A stretch of DNA of 64,000 bases from Mugil cephalus. Taxonomy: Eukaryota > Chordata > Actinopteri > Mugiliformes > Mugilidae. This document shows, piece after piece, positions 23,359 to 34,200 of the stretch. Each line of letters opens with the position of its first letter. Position 1 is the first letter of the stretch. The position numbers were made by a program, and so were the translations under genes. The notes under the pieces are model-generated. The model was given only the letters and a program-made list of their open reading frames with translations, was not told the DNA's origin and did no database searches. The DNA is taken from positions 27,210,001 through 27,274,000 of the forward strand of contig NC_061771.1 of assembly GCF_022458985.1 (NCBI RefSeq). The letters are read 5' to 3'.

Positions 23359-24215
23359 TTAAAGGGGACATGAGACAAACGGAAATGCACCAACATGTGA
23401 AAGTGTACATATTTTAAACATAATGATCATTTTTGGTGTACTTCGTTTACTCCGTCATCGGATCGGTCAGTTGTTTTGGCTACAAGTGAAGAAGACGCAG
23501 TTTAGGGAGAAAATCTGTCAGAGGACAAGGCAGAAAGCTTGATTTTTCTCTCTGTTGCTTTCAGCCTCACTCCACTGCATGTCAGAGACAGATAAAAATG
23601 ATGATACAAATGTATATTTGATACTATTTATCCTGGGGAAGAAATTACCAACAATCTAGCAGCATTTAAATGAGACCCACCTTTACAGAAGGTTGATTGA
23701 ATGTTTTTATACGTCTAAAGTTAATAGTTCATCTCGACTTTGTGCTCTAACATCTGTATAAACTTTGATTTATAGCACATCCTTCAAAATTCTTAAGATC
23801 ACCACGACCTCTGTCATTATTAGAAATTACCAGAGGTCCCCTGGTAAAACTACTCCCGTGCAAAAAGGGCTTTAAAGTTTTGATCAGCTGATCAATGAAC
23901 AGCCTATTTCAGTTAAATCATTGTTTTCAATAAATTGCCAGCTCAACTTTTTGGTCTCTTGTTCCCATTTGTTTGCATTTTTTCAATGTACATGCAGCTT
24001 CTCAGTGTGTCTTCAAAGTCAGCCGACCAATCCAATGATGTCACGTCTGGCGACACAATCGTGATGGCGACGTCCTGTGTTTTAACAGTGAAACTTAAAT
24101 GGTAAGATTTTGAAAATCCTTTGGCCATTAGCGATAAAACATATATAATCTTTTTGGTGTGGGAGACTTTCTTTAAATTATTATAACTATGTTTAATGTG
24201 TCATGTCCCCTTTAA
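23359..24215. mobile_element. TTAA-flanked MITE-like element, copy 2
   Basis: Bounded by TTAA at 23359-23362 and 24212-24215, with the same AGGGGACATGA ends and the same place, just beyond the stop codon of protease copy B. Since it sits at the same site as copy 1, the insertion predates the A/B duplication. Confidence 0.7.
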
Positions 24216-24227
24216 ACTCAGAGTGAG

Positions 24228-25826
24228 TTAAGAGTGACTTAACTTTCTCTTTCGAATGGTAACACTTTGTATCCATTTGAAATAGTCTTGAGAACAAAGG
24301 TCTATGAATCCAAATGCTTCTATAGTTGCATGTGTATCATTTCCGGTGAAGCTGATTACACCGTAGAGCTTGTCTTTGAACACGACTCCTCCACCAGAGT
24401 CACCCTGTGAGAAAGAGGAACATGTTTATGGAAAGAGTTGCACTTTGTTAATTAAAATACTGATGGATGTTAAACTATTGAAAATGTTCCAGGTCAGTAG
24501 CTGTATCAACTCACAGGAGCTGCATGCACTTTAGTATCTTCACCACAGAACCAGTGGTCAGCAGTAGACCGTGTGTTCCACATAGTGTAATCAAGGTCAG
24601 TACAGGCAACGACTTTAATATCTGCACACTGAAGATCATCTACTCTCTGGCGTACTGCCAAGAATGAAAAAAGTTCCATACTTGTCAAATAAAATAAAAC
24701 AATATCCCCATAGGATATAATCTGAGGCAGGAAAAAGTTTGACCCTAAATTATATCAGCTGAAATTAATCCCATCATATTTTCAGTTTTTCAAAATAAAT
24801 TGCCCAGTTAAAACAAACAAAATAGAAATCAGTCCAGACTGGCATTTATGTTTTCATATTATTAAATAATAATTAAGTGACATTAAAGATCAACATACTA
24901 ACACTGATAAATATTTATTATCCTGAAAGAAATGATGATAAAATAATAATTCATACAAAAATCTCACCAAATTAATTTTTACTGTTCACGTTGGTGGGGC
25001 CATGTCCTGCGATCTGCACTGAGGCCCTAGAAAAAATAATCAAAAGAAGAAAGTTACTCATTAAAAATAAAATTTAAATAAAGGTCAGTCAGTCGTTCTG
25101 GCTCAACATTATTTTTCATTATTTCCTTTTTTTATCATGAAGCTACAGACAGAGAAACATTATGGAATGATACTATGATGTAATTTCCAAGAACATGTTT
25201 TGAATTAAACGGTACAAAAATGAGAAAATAAAAACAGTGAACATCAATACATCTTTGACTACTCACAGTTGGGGTTTTGTTGTGCAGTCACCAAGTTTTA
25301 TAGGCTGAACCTTTGTTTTAAATTTTTCTATTAGTAACATGATGTCATGGCACTGGAGTCTCAGACGTGGTCCGATTATAGCTCTTTGTCATTACACTTT
25401 TTACCTCCAACGATTCTTTTGTGCACATCCACCACTGTGCTCACTGTGGTACCTGAAAGAGAAAATGATCTACTATGAGTTGGAACTTGGTGCTAAAATT
25501 GGTTGGTTTTACTCACTGAACAACATAGTCACTCACTGCCTCAATGACTAAACATAGAGTTTAGATAAATCATTTATTACAAAACACCCAACAGCCCAAA
25601 TCTACTCAAAGATGTTAGAAGTATAAAAATATCAGTAATGTCCTCTTTCCATGCATTGAATGAGGGAGGGAGACAGTACATTAAACCTTCAGAACTAGCA
25701 TCTGATGGATCAACAAAACATGATGTGCGTCAAGTTTCAAAATGAAGAAATCACATAAATATCATTTCTCTACTCACCGACCCACAGCAGAACAAGAAGG
25801 AGCGTCAGACGAGCCATCGCTTTCAT
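24228..25826 (-). pseudogene. Serine protease copy B, pseudogene
   Basis: Exons on the minus strand: 25826-25778 (signal peptide), a fused piece 25452-25267, then 25026-24968, 24654-24515 and 24404-24228. The fused piece joins the start of exon 2 (to CNDKE) directly to the middle of exon 3, deleting intron 2 and the catalytic-His segment (TAAHC in gene A). Exon 4 has a TAA in frame where copy D has GAA. Exons 5 and 6 are open. Exon 5 ends with His instead of Asp at pocket position 189, as in D. The C-terminal exon 6 is of the A type (ending KLSHS). It cannot yield an active protease. Its promoter motifs remain intact. Confidence 0.85.
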
Positions 25827-26400
25827 TCTGCTTCCAGTGACTTCTGTCCAGTGGCACTAACTTATTAACCATGTTCACCATCTCATGTTGGTCATGGAGC
25901 AGCCAATCACAGAGCAGAGCTTTATCAATGAAACCACACCGTGAATACGGCTCTTCACATTCATGCAAATGTTGAATAGTCGACAATTCTAGTCCCTTTT
26001 TGGAAAGATAAAGTGACATCTGACAGTTAATGCAAAGTTGATCTCTTGTCTAAAGTTAATTTATTTAAAGTACATCGAGAGCACACCTCTAAGATCATCT
26101 CTCAAGTACAAACTGCTCTGTTTCACAACTTTTCCTTTTAGCTTTCAAAGAATTATTTCCCTCTAAATGTTTTCATTGATTCGCTGGTTTACACCATCAG
26201 TGTGTGTTTAGTAAATGTGTTGTGTTGCAGTAGTTTGTCACCATCAGTTCCAATCATTAATCTTGGTTTAAGATGCTTGTTTGAGAGGATCACTTCTACC
26301 CTGTAGGTACGATGTAGCTGTGGACACTACACTGTAGCCTGAAGCTCAATTTATAGTCAGGTGTCATTTGTGCGGTTCTAGGTTATACTAAGTGTAGTCG
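25827..26400. other. Promoter and upstream flank of copy B
   Basis: Contains CCAAT (25903-25907) and octamer (25963-25970) on the minus strand, then flank matching 4440-4700 and 15590-15850. It forms the left arm of the B/D head-to-head inversion; the right arm is 28000-28345. Confidence 0.55.
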
Positions 26401-27437
26401 TACTGTTATTTGTATGAAGTGCATGTCCATGTTCTGTGTTTAGTGAAAGTAACTGTTGATCCACATTTATTGACTTCGGCTCTAACATACACAGAGACTT
26501 GGTGAATTTTGTGTCAGGGCTGTTTGGAGTTAGAGTTTAACAGATAGACAAAACAGAGGGAAAGATTATTCTCATCAGTTAAAGGCTTGGTTTGTAAAAT
26601 ACAAAGGATGGAGTGTGTCTATCAGTCGGCTGGAGACAACGATCTGTCAGCGTTGTGGAGTGGAAGACCTGTATTTGCATCTGGTGTTGATAAAGAATAG
26701 GTGACACATGGTGAAGCCACTCATCCACAACTTACTCCACTTTTTATAATAAAACATTTTATTTTATTCCTTTACACCATAGAACTACATAAACAGTTTC
26801 TAAACAATTAAACCATCAAAAGTTTCTGTTGCTGCAAACAAAAAGTTGTTCACCAAACCTCTACAGGACCATGTCCATCACATTCATCTGTCTGTTAGTC
26901 CCTTTATCTAAGGTGAGTTGGGCTGTAACATAAATTAAATGAAAAGTTAAAATAATAAATGAAATCAAAGATAACTAAATCCATCTTCCAGCATCATTAT
27001 ATAGTATAACTCACTAACACAGACTGAATGTCATTGTAATTAAATAAAGTTTCAAAGGTGAAAGACAGTTTGTCGTGGACCAAAGACCTCAGTGTTAAGC
27101 TTTGTGATAAGCAAATAGTGAATATACATATTCTACAGCTGCAAGGTCAAACTGGATGAGTGACTTCTATCTAACGTTCTTATCTAACGGTACGACAGGT
27201 GAGTGAACGTCTATGAAGGCTCCATGCACTGGGAGGTACAACATGAAATAATTAAAACAGAATCTTACTAAAGCCACTGACCAGCTGTCATATGTAAGGA
27301 GTCAAATACTTCATGTGTTTACATTTACACTAAGTTTTGGAGGCTGCTCCAGTCAAAGCTTCTATACCTGTGCTCTGGTGTGTCTGTATTGTTATGTTAT
27401 TACACCACTGAAATGCTAATGGGAGACTAGTCAGCTG
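26401..27437 (+). other. Spacer with possible small secreted-protein gene remnant
   Basis: At 26871-26912 is a signal-peptide-like exon (MSITFICLLVPLSK) followed by a good donor gtgagt. An acceptor at 27056-27057 would continue in frame with VKDSLSWTKDLSVKLCDKQ. That exon stops early, apparently after a small deletion relative to 14740-14964. A Cys-rich piece GCSSQSFYTCALVCLYC lies at about 27341-27412. This is the most gene-like copy of the family also seen at 10.9 and 14.7 kb. Function unknown; likely a decayed gene. Confidence 0.35.
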
Positions 27438-27697
27438 TGCTGTGTCTCTGTGTTGTGTCTCTGTGTTGTGTCTCTGTGTTGTGTCTCTGTGTTGTGTCTC
27501 TGTGCTGTGTCTCTGTGTTGTGTCTCTGTGCTGTGTCTCTGTGCTGTGTCTCTGTGTTGTGTCTCTGTGCTGTGTCTCTGTGCTGTGTCTCTGTGTTGTG
27601 TCTCTGTGTTGTGTCTCTGTGCTGTGTCTCTGTGTTGTGTCTCTGTGCTGTGTCTCTGTGTTGTGTCTCTGTGCTGTGTCTCTGTGTTGTGTCTCTG
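27438..27697 (+). repeat. 13-bp minisatellite, 20 perfect-length units
   Basis: Twenty tandem units of TGYTGTGTCTCTG, differing only at the third base (C or T). The unit length is not a multiple of three, so all frames cycle and stay open on both strands, which creates long spurious ORFs. A degraded inverted counterpart is near 61700-61810. Confidence 0.95.
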
Positions 27698-28345
27698 TGT
27701 ACTTTACACAGTGATGAACTGATCAGCTCATGTTGGAGCTGAAGTTTATAAATGTGGATCAATGGTCACATTTCACTGAAATCTCTGCAGCACAGAACAT
27801 AGAGAAGACGTCTGAGTAGAGAGTTTGTTGAGGCTGAACATGAGAGAATTTTCCGTGTTTGCTTAGTCGCTGAGACACGTGAACAATGAAATACATTTTG
27901 GGCAAATGACTGGAAAGTGTAGTTACATTTCTGATGTGGTGAATGAGAGGCTTAGTGACATATGACATATAAATTCAGCTTCAGTGTATATCCATGGTCT
28001 ACACCGTACCTACAGGGTAGAAGTGATCGTGTTTTCCTGGGAGATGATCTTAGAAGTGTGCGGTTGATGTACTTTACATCAATTAGCTTCAGAGAAGAGA
28101 GCAACTTTGCATTAACTGTCAGATGTCACTTTATCTTTTTACGTTTTCTTTGGATGCCTACTGTCAGTGTTTGGAAAAAAAAGACTGGAAATGTTCATGA
28201 CATTTGCATGAATGTGTAGAGCTGCATTCACAATGTGGGTTTGTTGATAAAGCTCTGCTCTGTGATTGGCTGCTCCATGACCAACATGAGATGGTGAACA
28301 TGGTTAATAAGTTAGTGCCACTGGACAGAAGTCACTGGAAGCAGA
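27698..28345. other. Right arm of head-to-head inversion, promoter of copy D
   Basis: Contains an octamer ATTTGCAT (28202-28209) and ATTGG (28265-28269) upstream of copy D. The span 28000-28040 is the reverse of about 26280-26320. No gene seen. Confidence 0.55.
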
Positions 28346-30245
28346 ATGAAAGCGATGGCTCGTCTGACGCTCCTTCTTGTTCTGCTGTGGGTCGGTGAGT
28401 AGAGAATGATGTTTATGTGATTTCTTCATTTTGAAACTTGACCACATCATGTTTTTGTTGATCCATCAGATGCTAGTTCGAAGGTTTAATGAACTGTCTC
28501 CTCCCTCATTCAATGCATGGAAAGAGGACATTACTGATATTTTATACTTCTAACTATTTGAGTAGATTTGGGCTGTTGGGTGTTTTGTAATAATGATTTA
28601 TCTTAAACTCTATGTTTAGTCATTGAGGCAGTGAGTGACTATGTTGTTCAGTGAGTAAAACCAACCAATTTTAGCACCAAGTTCCAACTCATAGTAGATC
28701 ATTTTCTCTTTCAGGTACCACAGTGAGCACAGTGGTGGACGTGCACAAAAGAGTCGTTGGAGGTAAAAAGTGTGATGACAAAGAGCGTCTGTATCACGTG
28801 AAACTGGTCGATCATAAGAATAAGTTTGTCTGTGGAGGATCTTTGATCAGTGACGAGTGGGTTCTGACTGCATCTCACTGCTGGAAACCAAAACTGTGAG
28901 AAAACCTTAATATTTCTGAGTCTTAAATTTAGACCAAACTTCACAGCAGTTTTGTGATGAAGCTGTTGACAGGGATCAATATTCATAGTTTTACTGATCA
29001 CATAAAATGCATTTTATGGCAATGAACTGACTGTGCAAGACATAAAACAAAATATAATCTGTACTTGCAGGTTTGTCATTATAGGGGTGCATCCAGGTCC
29101 AGGAAAGACAGTGGAGGTAATCGAACCACCTCAGAGACTCCAGTGCCATGACATCATGTTACTAAAGATAGAAAAATTTAAAACAAAGGTTCAGCCTATA
29201 AAACTTGGTGACTGCACAACAAAACTGTGAGTAGTCAAAGATGTATTGATGTTCACTGTTTTTATTTTCTCATTTTTGTACCGTTTAATTCAAAACACAT
29301 TTTTGGAAATTACATCATATTTAGTATCATTCCATAATGTTTCTCTGTCTGTAGCTTCATGATAAAAAAAGAAAATAATCAAAATTAACGTTGAGCCAGA
29401 ACGACTGACTGACCTTTATTTAAATTTTATTTTTAATGAGTAACTTTCTTCTTTTGATTATTTTTTCTAGGGCCTCAGTGCAGATCGCAGGACATGGCCC
29501 CACCAACGTGAACAGTAAAAATGAATTTGGTGAGATTTTTGTATGAATTATTATTTTATCATTATTTTTTTCAGGATAATAAATATTTATCAGTGTTAGT
29601 ATGTTGATTTTTAATGTCACTATGTTATTATTTAATAATATAAAAACATAAATGCCAGTCTGGACTGATTTCTATTTTGTTTGTTTTAACTGGGCAATTT
29701 ATTTTGAAAAACTGAAAATATGATGGGATTAATTTCAGCTGATATAATTTAGGGTCAAACTTTTCCTGCATCAGATTATATCCTATGGGGATATTGTTTT
29801 ATTTTATTTGACAAGTATGGAACTTTTTTCATTCTTGGCAGTACCCCAGAGAGTAGATGATCTTCAGTGTGCAGATATTAAAGTCGTTGCCTGTACTGAC
29901 CTTGATTACACTATGTGGAACACACCGTCTACTGCTGACCACTGGTTCTGTGGTGAAGATACTAAAGTGCATGCAGCTCCTGTGAGTTGATACAGCTACT
30001 GACCTGGAACATTTTCAATAGTTTAACATCCATCAGTATTTTAATTAACAAAGTGCAACTCTTTCCATAAACATGTTCCTCTTTCTCACAGGTGACTCTG
30101 GTGGAGGAGTCGTGTTTCAATGGTCAGCTCTACGTTTGATCCAGGGTGGTGGTAAATGTGCATGGGACCGATCAATATATTCGTAAACATTTGTCACAAA
30201 GACTTTCGAGAATGGATTAAAAAACATACTGGTCTGTCATGGTGA
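28346..30245 (+). pseudogene. Serine protease copy D, near-complete, last exon frameshifted
   Basis: Exons on the plus strand: 28346-28394 (signal peptide MKAMARLTLLLVLLWV), 28715-28895 (HKR/VVGG activation site, catalytic His in TASHC), 29071-29226 (catalytic Asp in HDIMLLK), 29471-29529, 29842-29981; all have GT-AG borders and agreeing phases (195 codons). Exon 6 (about 30092-30245) has several 1-nt indels against its paralogs: a missing G at GGTGAC, an extra T after GTG, and a missing G in CTACGG. The catalytic-Ser exon is therefore out of frame. Pocket position 189 is His (VHAAP), unlike Asp in gene A. Exon 3 is 42 nt shorter than in A. It is an inverted sister of B. It may be a recent pseudogene, or the indels may be sequence errors. 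Confidence 0.8.
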
Positions 30246-31029
30246 AAAAATGTGTTGATCTGTTCTAGTTTAAGATTAACATGTCACAAAACTCTTCCCA
30301 AAATAAATATTATGTGATGCTGAAACCGTGCATGAGACCCTGTTTTCTATGAAAACTTAAAATTCTCTAACATTACACACACACAGATTTAGTGTATGTG
30401 ACACCTACTAGAGTTTCAAATAATACAGATGAGCTGTCTGTTCTCAGCAAGAATGTAGATTTCATTTCATGGTTCCTAAGCATTACATAGTAGTACAGTA
30501 ATAGTAAGAAAGCTGCAACATCAACTCATAGGGAAGAATGAAAGCAGTGGACTACATAGATAAAATATAAGTAGAAATGTGATAAATATCGTGTAGTGTC
30601 GTGTCTATGGGGTGGGGGTGTCTGGTCTGGTCTAGGTGGGTGCTACATGTAACATCCACAGGAATGAATGTCAGGTCCAAAAGTTTCTCAGCAGAACACT
30701 GAACTGGCACAAGATAGTTGATGTTATTTACTTTACTTTTCCTGCCACTGGTTTTAATGTTGTGGCTGATCCGTGTATGTTAAATACTTATAATGCACTG
30801 ACAAACAAGAACATTGTTTGTGAGATAATGCAAAAAAAAAGAAAAAAACGTTAATTATTACAGGTCACATTTATGAACGTTTCATCTCCATTGTTAAATG
30901 ACTTATTCAATATTGTGAAACCATTACTTTGTTTCAAGTTAAAGTCCATCCACCGCGCCACTTAGTTTTTTGCCCTGTACTAGGACACTACTTGTAATTT
31001 TGCTCAACGAGTGTGACATTATCAACGAC
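30246..31029. other. 3' flank of D with Tc1 fragment 2
   Basis: Contains the protease 3'-UTR with AATAAATATTATGTGA (about 30302-30317), then a Tc1-derived relic at 30625-30780 oriented as at 4915. No gene. Confidence 0.6.
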
Positions 31030-31572
31030 AAATTCAATTATGACACAAAATACAAAAACATTTTCCATCTGGAGTTTTATTCCATCCATATAGAGCACAT
31101 CCAATAATATATATATATATGTTTTAAGATATTCTGTCATTGACTCAAAACACTGCTTTCATAAACACACTGCACTGACAGTAGAGCGAGTGTGTCTGTA
31201 TTATATCTGTATATCATAACAAAATAACCATAACAGTATTGTATATAATGGAGTCTTGTAGCCAGTGAGGCTGATAATAAAATAATAATAATAATAGTCA
31301 CCACTGTTTGAACAGAAGGACCATCGTTACATGACTCATCTGATTCACCTTCTCCTTTCTCATGAAGTGTCAGTGAGTATTCAGATACTTACAGGGGTAT
31401 GAAAAGGTATCGGCCTCCTTCCTGATTTCTTCTTCTTTTTTATTTGTTTTCATGTTTGTCATGCTAAAATGTTTCACATCCTCAAACTAATTTAAATATT
31501 AGTCAAAGATAACTCAGGTAAACTCAAAATGCAGTTTTTAAATGAAGGCTTTTATTATCATGTTCTGTTGAA
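31030..31572. repeat. 5' flank of last-exon module M6
   Basis: Copy of 6641-7153 with small indels. No gene. Confidence 0.6.
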
Positions 31573-31928
31573 GACACAGTTTACTCCCGACCACTCGTTC
31601 TGTGGTCAAGCTCTGGGAGTGGATGCATGTCGTGTGAGTTGATACAGCTACTGACCTGGAACATTTTCAATCGTTTAACATTCATCAGTATTTTAATTAA
31701 CAAAGTGCAACTCATTCCATAAACATGTTCCTCTTTCTCACAGGGTGACTCTGGTGGAGGAGTCGTGTTCAAAGACAAGCTCTACGGTTTAATCAGCTTC
31801 ACCGGAAATGATGCACATGCAACTATAGAAGGATTTGGATCATAGACCTTTGTCATCCAGGCTATTCCACATGGATAAAAGTGTTACTACTCCAAAGAAA
31901 ATTAAGTCACTCTTAACTCACTCTGAGG
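31573..31928 (+). pseudogene. Protease last-exon module M6, hybrid
   Basis: The exon 5 remnant (31573-31633) is of the module type (GVDACR), but exon 6 from 31744 is of the gene A/B type (VVFKDKLYGLISFTGNDA), and the A/B-type TTAA element follows. A 1-nt loss gives TAG at 31843-31845. A Trp codon in exon 5 is changed to Ser (CACTCG). The mixed ends point to recombination or conversion inside intron 5 or early exon 6. Confidence 0.7.
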
Positions 31929-32764
31929 TTAAAGGGACATGACACATTAAACATAGTTATAATAATTTAAAGAAAGTCTCCACACCAAAAAGATTATATA
32001 TGTTTTATCACTGATGGCCAAAAGATTTTCAAAATCTTGCCATTTAAGTTTCACTGTTAAAACACAGGACGTCGCCATCACGATTGTGTCGCCAGACGTG
32101 ACATCATTGGATTGTCGGTCTGACTTTGCAGACACACTGAGAACCTGCATGTGCATTGAAAAAATGCAAACAAATGGGAACAAGAGACCAAAAAGTTGAG
32201 CTGGCAATTTATTGAAAACAACGATTTAACTGAAATAGGCTGTTCATTGATCAGCTGATCAAAACTTTAAAGTCCTATTCATACGGGAGTAGTTTTACCA
32301 GGGGACCTCTGGTAATTTCTAATAATGACAGAGGTCGTGTGTGATCTTAAGAATTTTGAAGGATGTGCTATAAATCAAAGTTTATACAGATGTTAGAGCA
32401 CAAAGTCGAGATGAACTATTAACTTTAGACGTATAAAAACATTCAATCAACCTTCTGTAAAGGTGGGTCTCATTTAAATGCCGCCAGATTGTTGGTAATT
32501 TCTTCCCCGGGATAAATAGTATCAAATATATATTTGTATCATCATTTTTATCTGTCTCTGACATGCAGTGGAGTGAGGCTGAAAGCAGCAGAGAGAAAAA
32601 TCAAGCTTTCTGCCTTGTCCTCGGACAGATTTTCTCCCTGAACTGCGTCTTCTTCACTTGCAGCCAAAGCACCTGACCAACCCGATGACGGAGTACGACA
32701 GTACGACCAAAAAATGATCCATTATATTTAAAATATGTACACTTTCACTATGTTGGTGCATGTT
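31929..32764. mobile_element. TTAA-flanked element, inverted copy 3, one end lost
   Basis: Reads as the reverse complement of 1532-2392. Its TTAA end is at 31929-31932. The other terminus is missing: at about 32764 the sequence runs directly into the inverted TATA block, so both the TTAA and the inverted repeat are gone there. Confidence 0.65.
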
Positions 32765-33290
32765 GCACAGTTTAATCTGATATGGGCTTACTACGTAAGT
32801 ACGCTAGCAGCATACTATAGCAGCATACGCTACTGCATTTTTTAAACTGGCTGCCGTCCTGCAACATGCCATTAACCACTATTAGAAGCTACTGATGGTG
32901 CTGAGTCACAGCCTGTTTTTATACAGGCTATACATATAGTCAGCATCTAGCACATGAGCTGTCTGTCTCCATCATATGAATTCAGGTCAACAATAAAGAT
33001 TTCACTGATGAAAGCATTACTTTCTACTGTGTTTTTATCAGTGACACATCTAGTGACTGAATGTAATGAAAACAGAGGACTACATAGAGAGTAACCGCAA
33101 CCTTTTCATGTCATGACTTTTCAATATATAGCGTACTAACATGACATCACAAACATACATGCAACATTAGAAGATTAAACTCCAATTGCACTCTTGGTGA
33201 GACTCCAGTTGATGTAGAAAAAGTTGATATATTTCCAGGAATAAATTATTTCAAAAAGACAGAGTACACTCAGTTTCAAGTCATTTGGGA
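32765..33290. repeat. Shared TATA-hairpin block, inverted copy
   Basis: Reverse complement of about 720-1390. The TATAAAA motif reads on the minus strand at 32923-32917. No gene seen. Confidence 0.6.
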
Positions 33291-34200
33291 CAAGGACTAA
33301 AGGAGAAGAAGAAGAATTTGTCTTTCAACACACTGCAAGGACTTTTATCGTCAAGGTATTTATTACCTTAGGTATTTTATATTTTTTAGTAGTAGTCAGT
33401 TGGTATTTGGTCTGATGCAAATGCTTTCAACATGTCAGGCCGGGCTCAAAGCAGGACTCAGATGCAGAGGGGTGGAAGTTAAGGTGACTTTATTTCACAG
33501 AATCTACAGGGTGAGGAAACTCAAACAGAGTGTAAATAAAAGTGCTATGAAACAAACTCCTGACACGGCTATGAAATCTTATCAAAGTAAAATCACTCCA
33601 GACGAGGAAAAAACAAAGATACTCACGGCTATGAAAGCTAACAAACAAAAGGCGCTCCAAAAGGGAGGAAACTCACAATACTAACTACACTAACGAACAA
33701 ACTAACCTGACCTAACGGGAGGGGAAAAATAAATCCCTGACAAACTAAAGGCGCTCCAAAAGAGAGGAAGCAAAACCTGGTATGAATAACTAAGAAATGA
33801 AGGAAGAACTCCAAAAAAACAGGAGGAAAAGCAAAGAAGGACGAACACAAAATCACTCCAGAAGGAGGAAACAAAAACAGCCAAATTCTAAACAGAAAAC
33901 CTAATCACTAGAACTAAGCTAGGAAGTCACAAAGAAAAATCACTCTTTCGAGATAAACTCAAGGCAGACTGTGGCATGGATCGCAGGCACGGGTAGAACA
34001 GACAAAAATGACAAACACCCTCACACTCACACAATCAGACTGGGGACACATGAGGAAGTGCAAGTGACCTGAAACCAGAGGAGAGTTACTTTCCAAAATA
34101 AAGCAGGAAATGACGAGACAAACACACCAAAATAAGACATGACCACACCGGCGGTGTGACACAACAGAGGCCTTAAAGCATGGCTAAAGGCAGAACAACG
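33291..34200. mobile_element. Unit 2-specific insert, dispersed-repeat-like
   Basis: Absent from the other units. It contains a core (about 33435-34170) with short internal repeats such as aaaggcgctccaaaagnGAGGAA (three times between 33655 and 33775) and 'ctcacggctatgaaa'. Open frames across it are low-complexity and I see no protein domain. It resembles the repeat at 17161 in style but not in sequence. Confidence 0.4.

Noticed and set aside
27427..27762. Several long ORFs on both strands rich in Cys/Val/Leu or Thr/Gln/Arg
   Set aside because: They are the 13-bp minisatellite read in every frame. The unit length is not a multiple of three and contains no stop.
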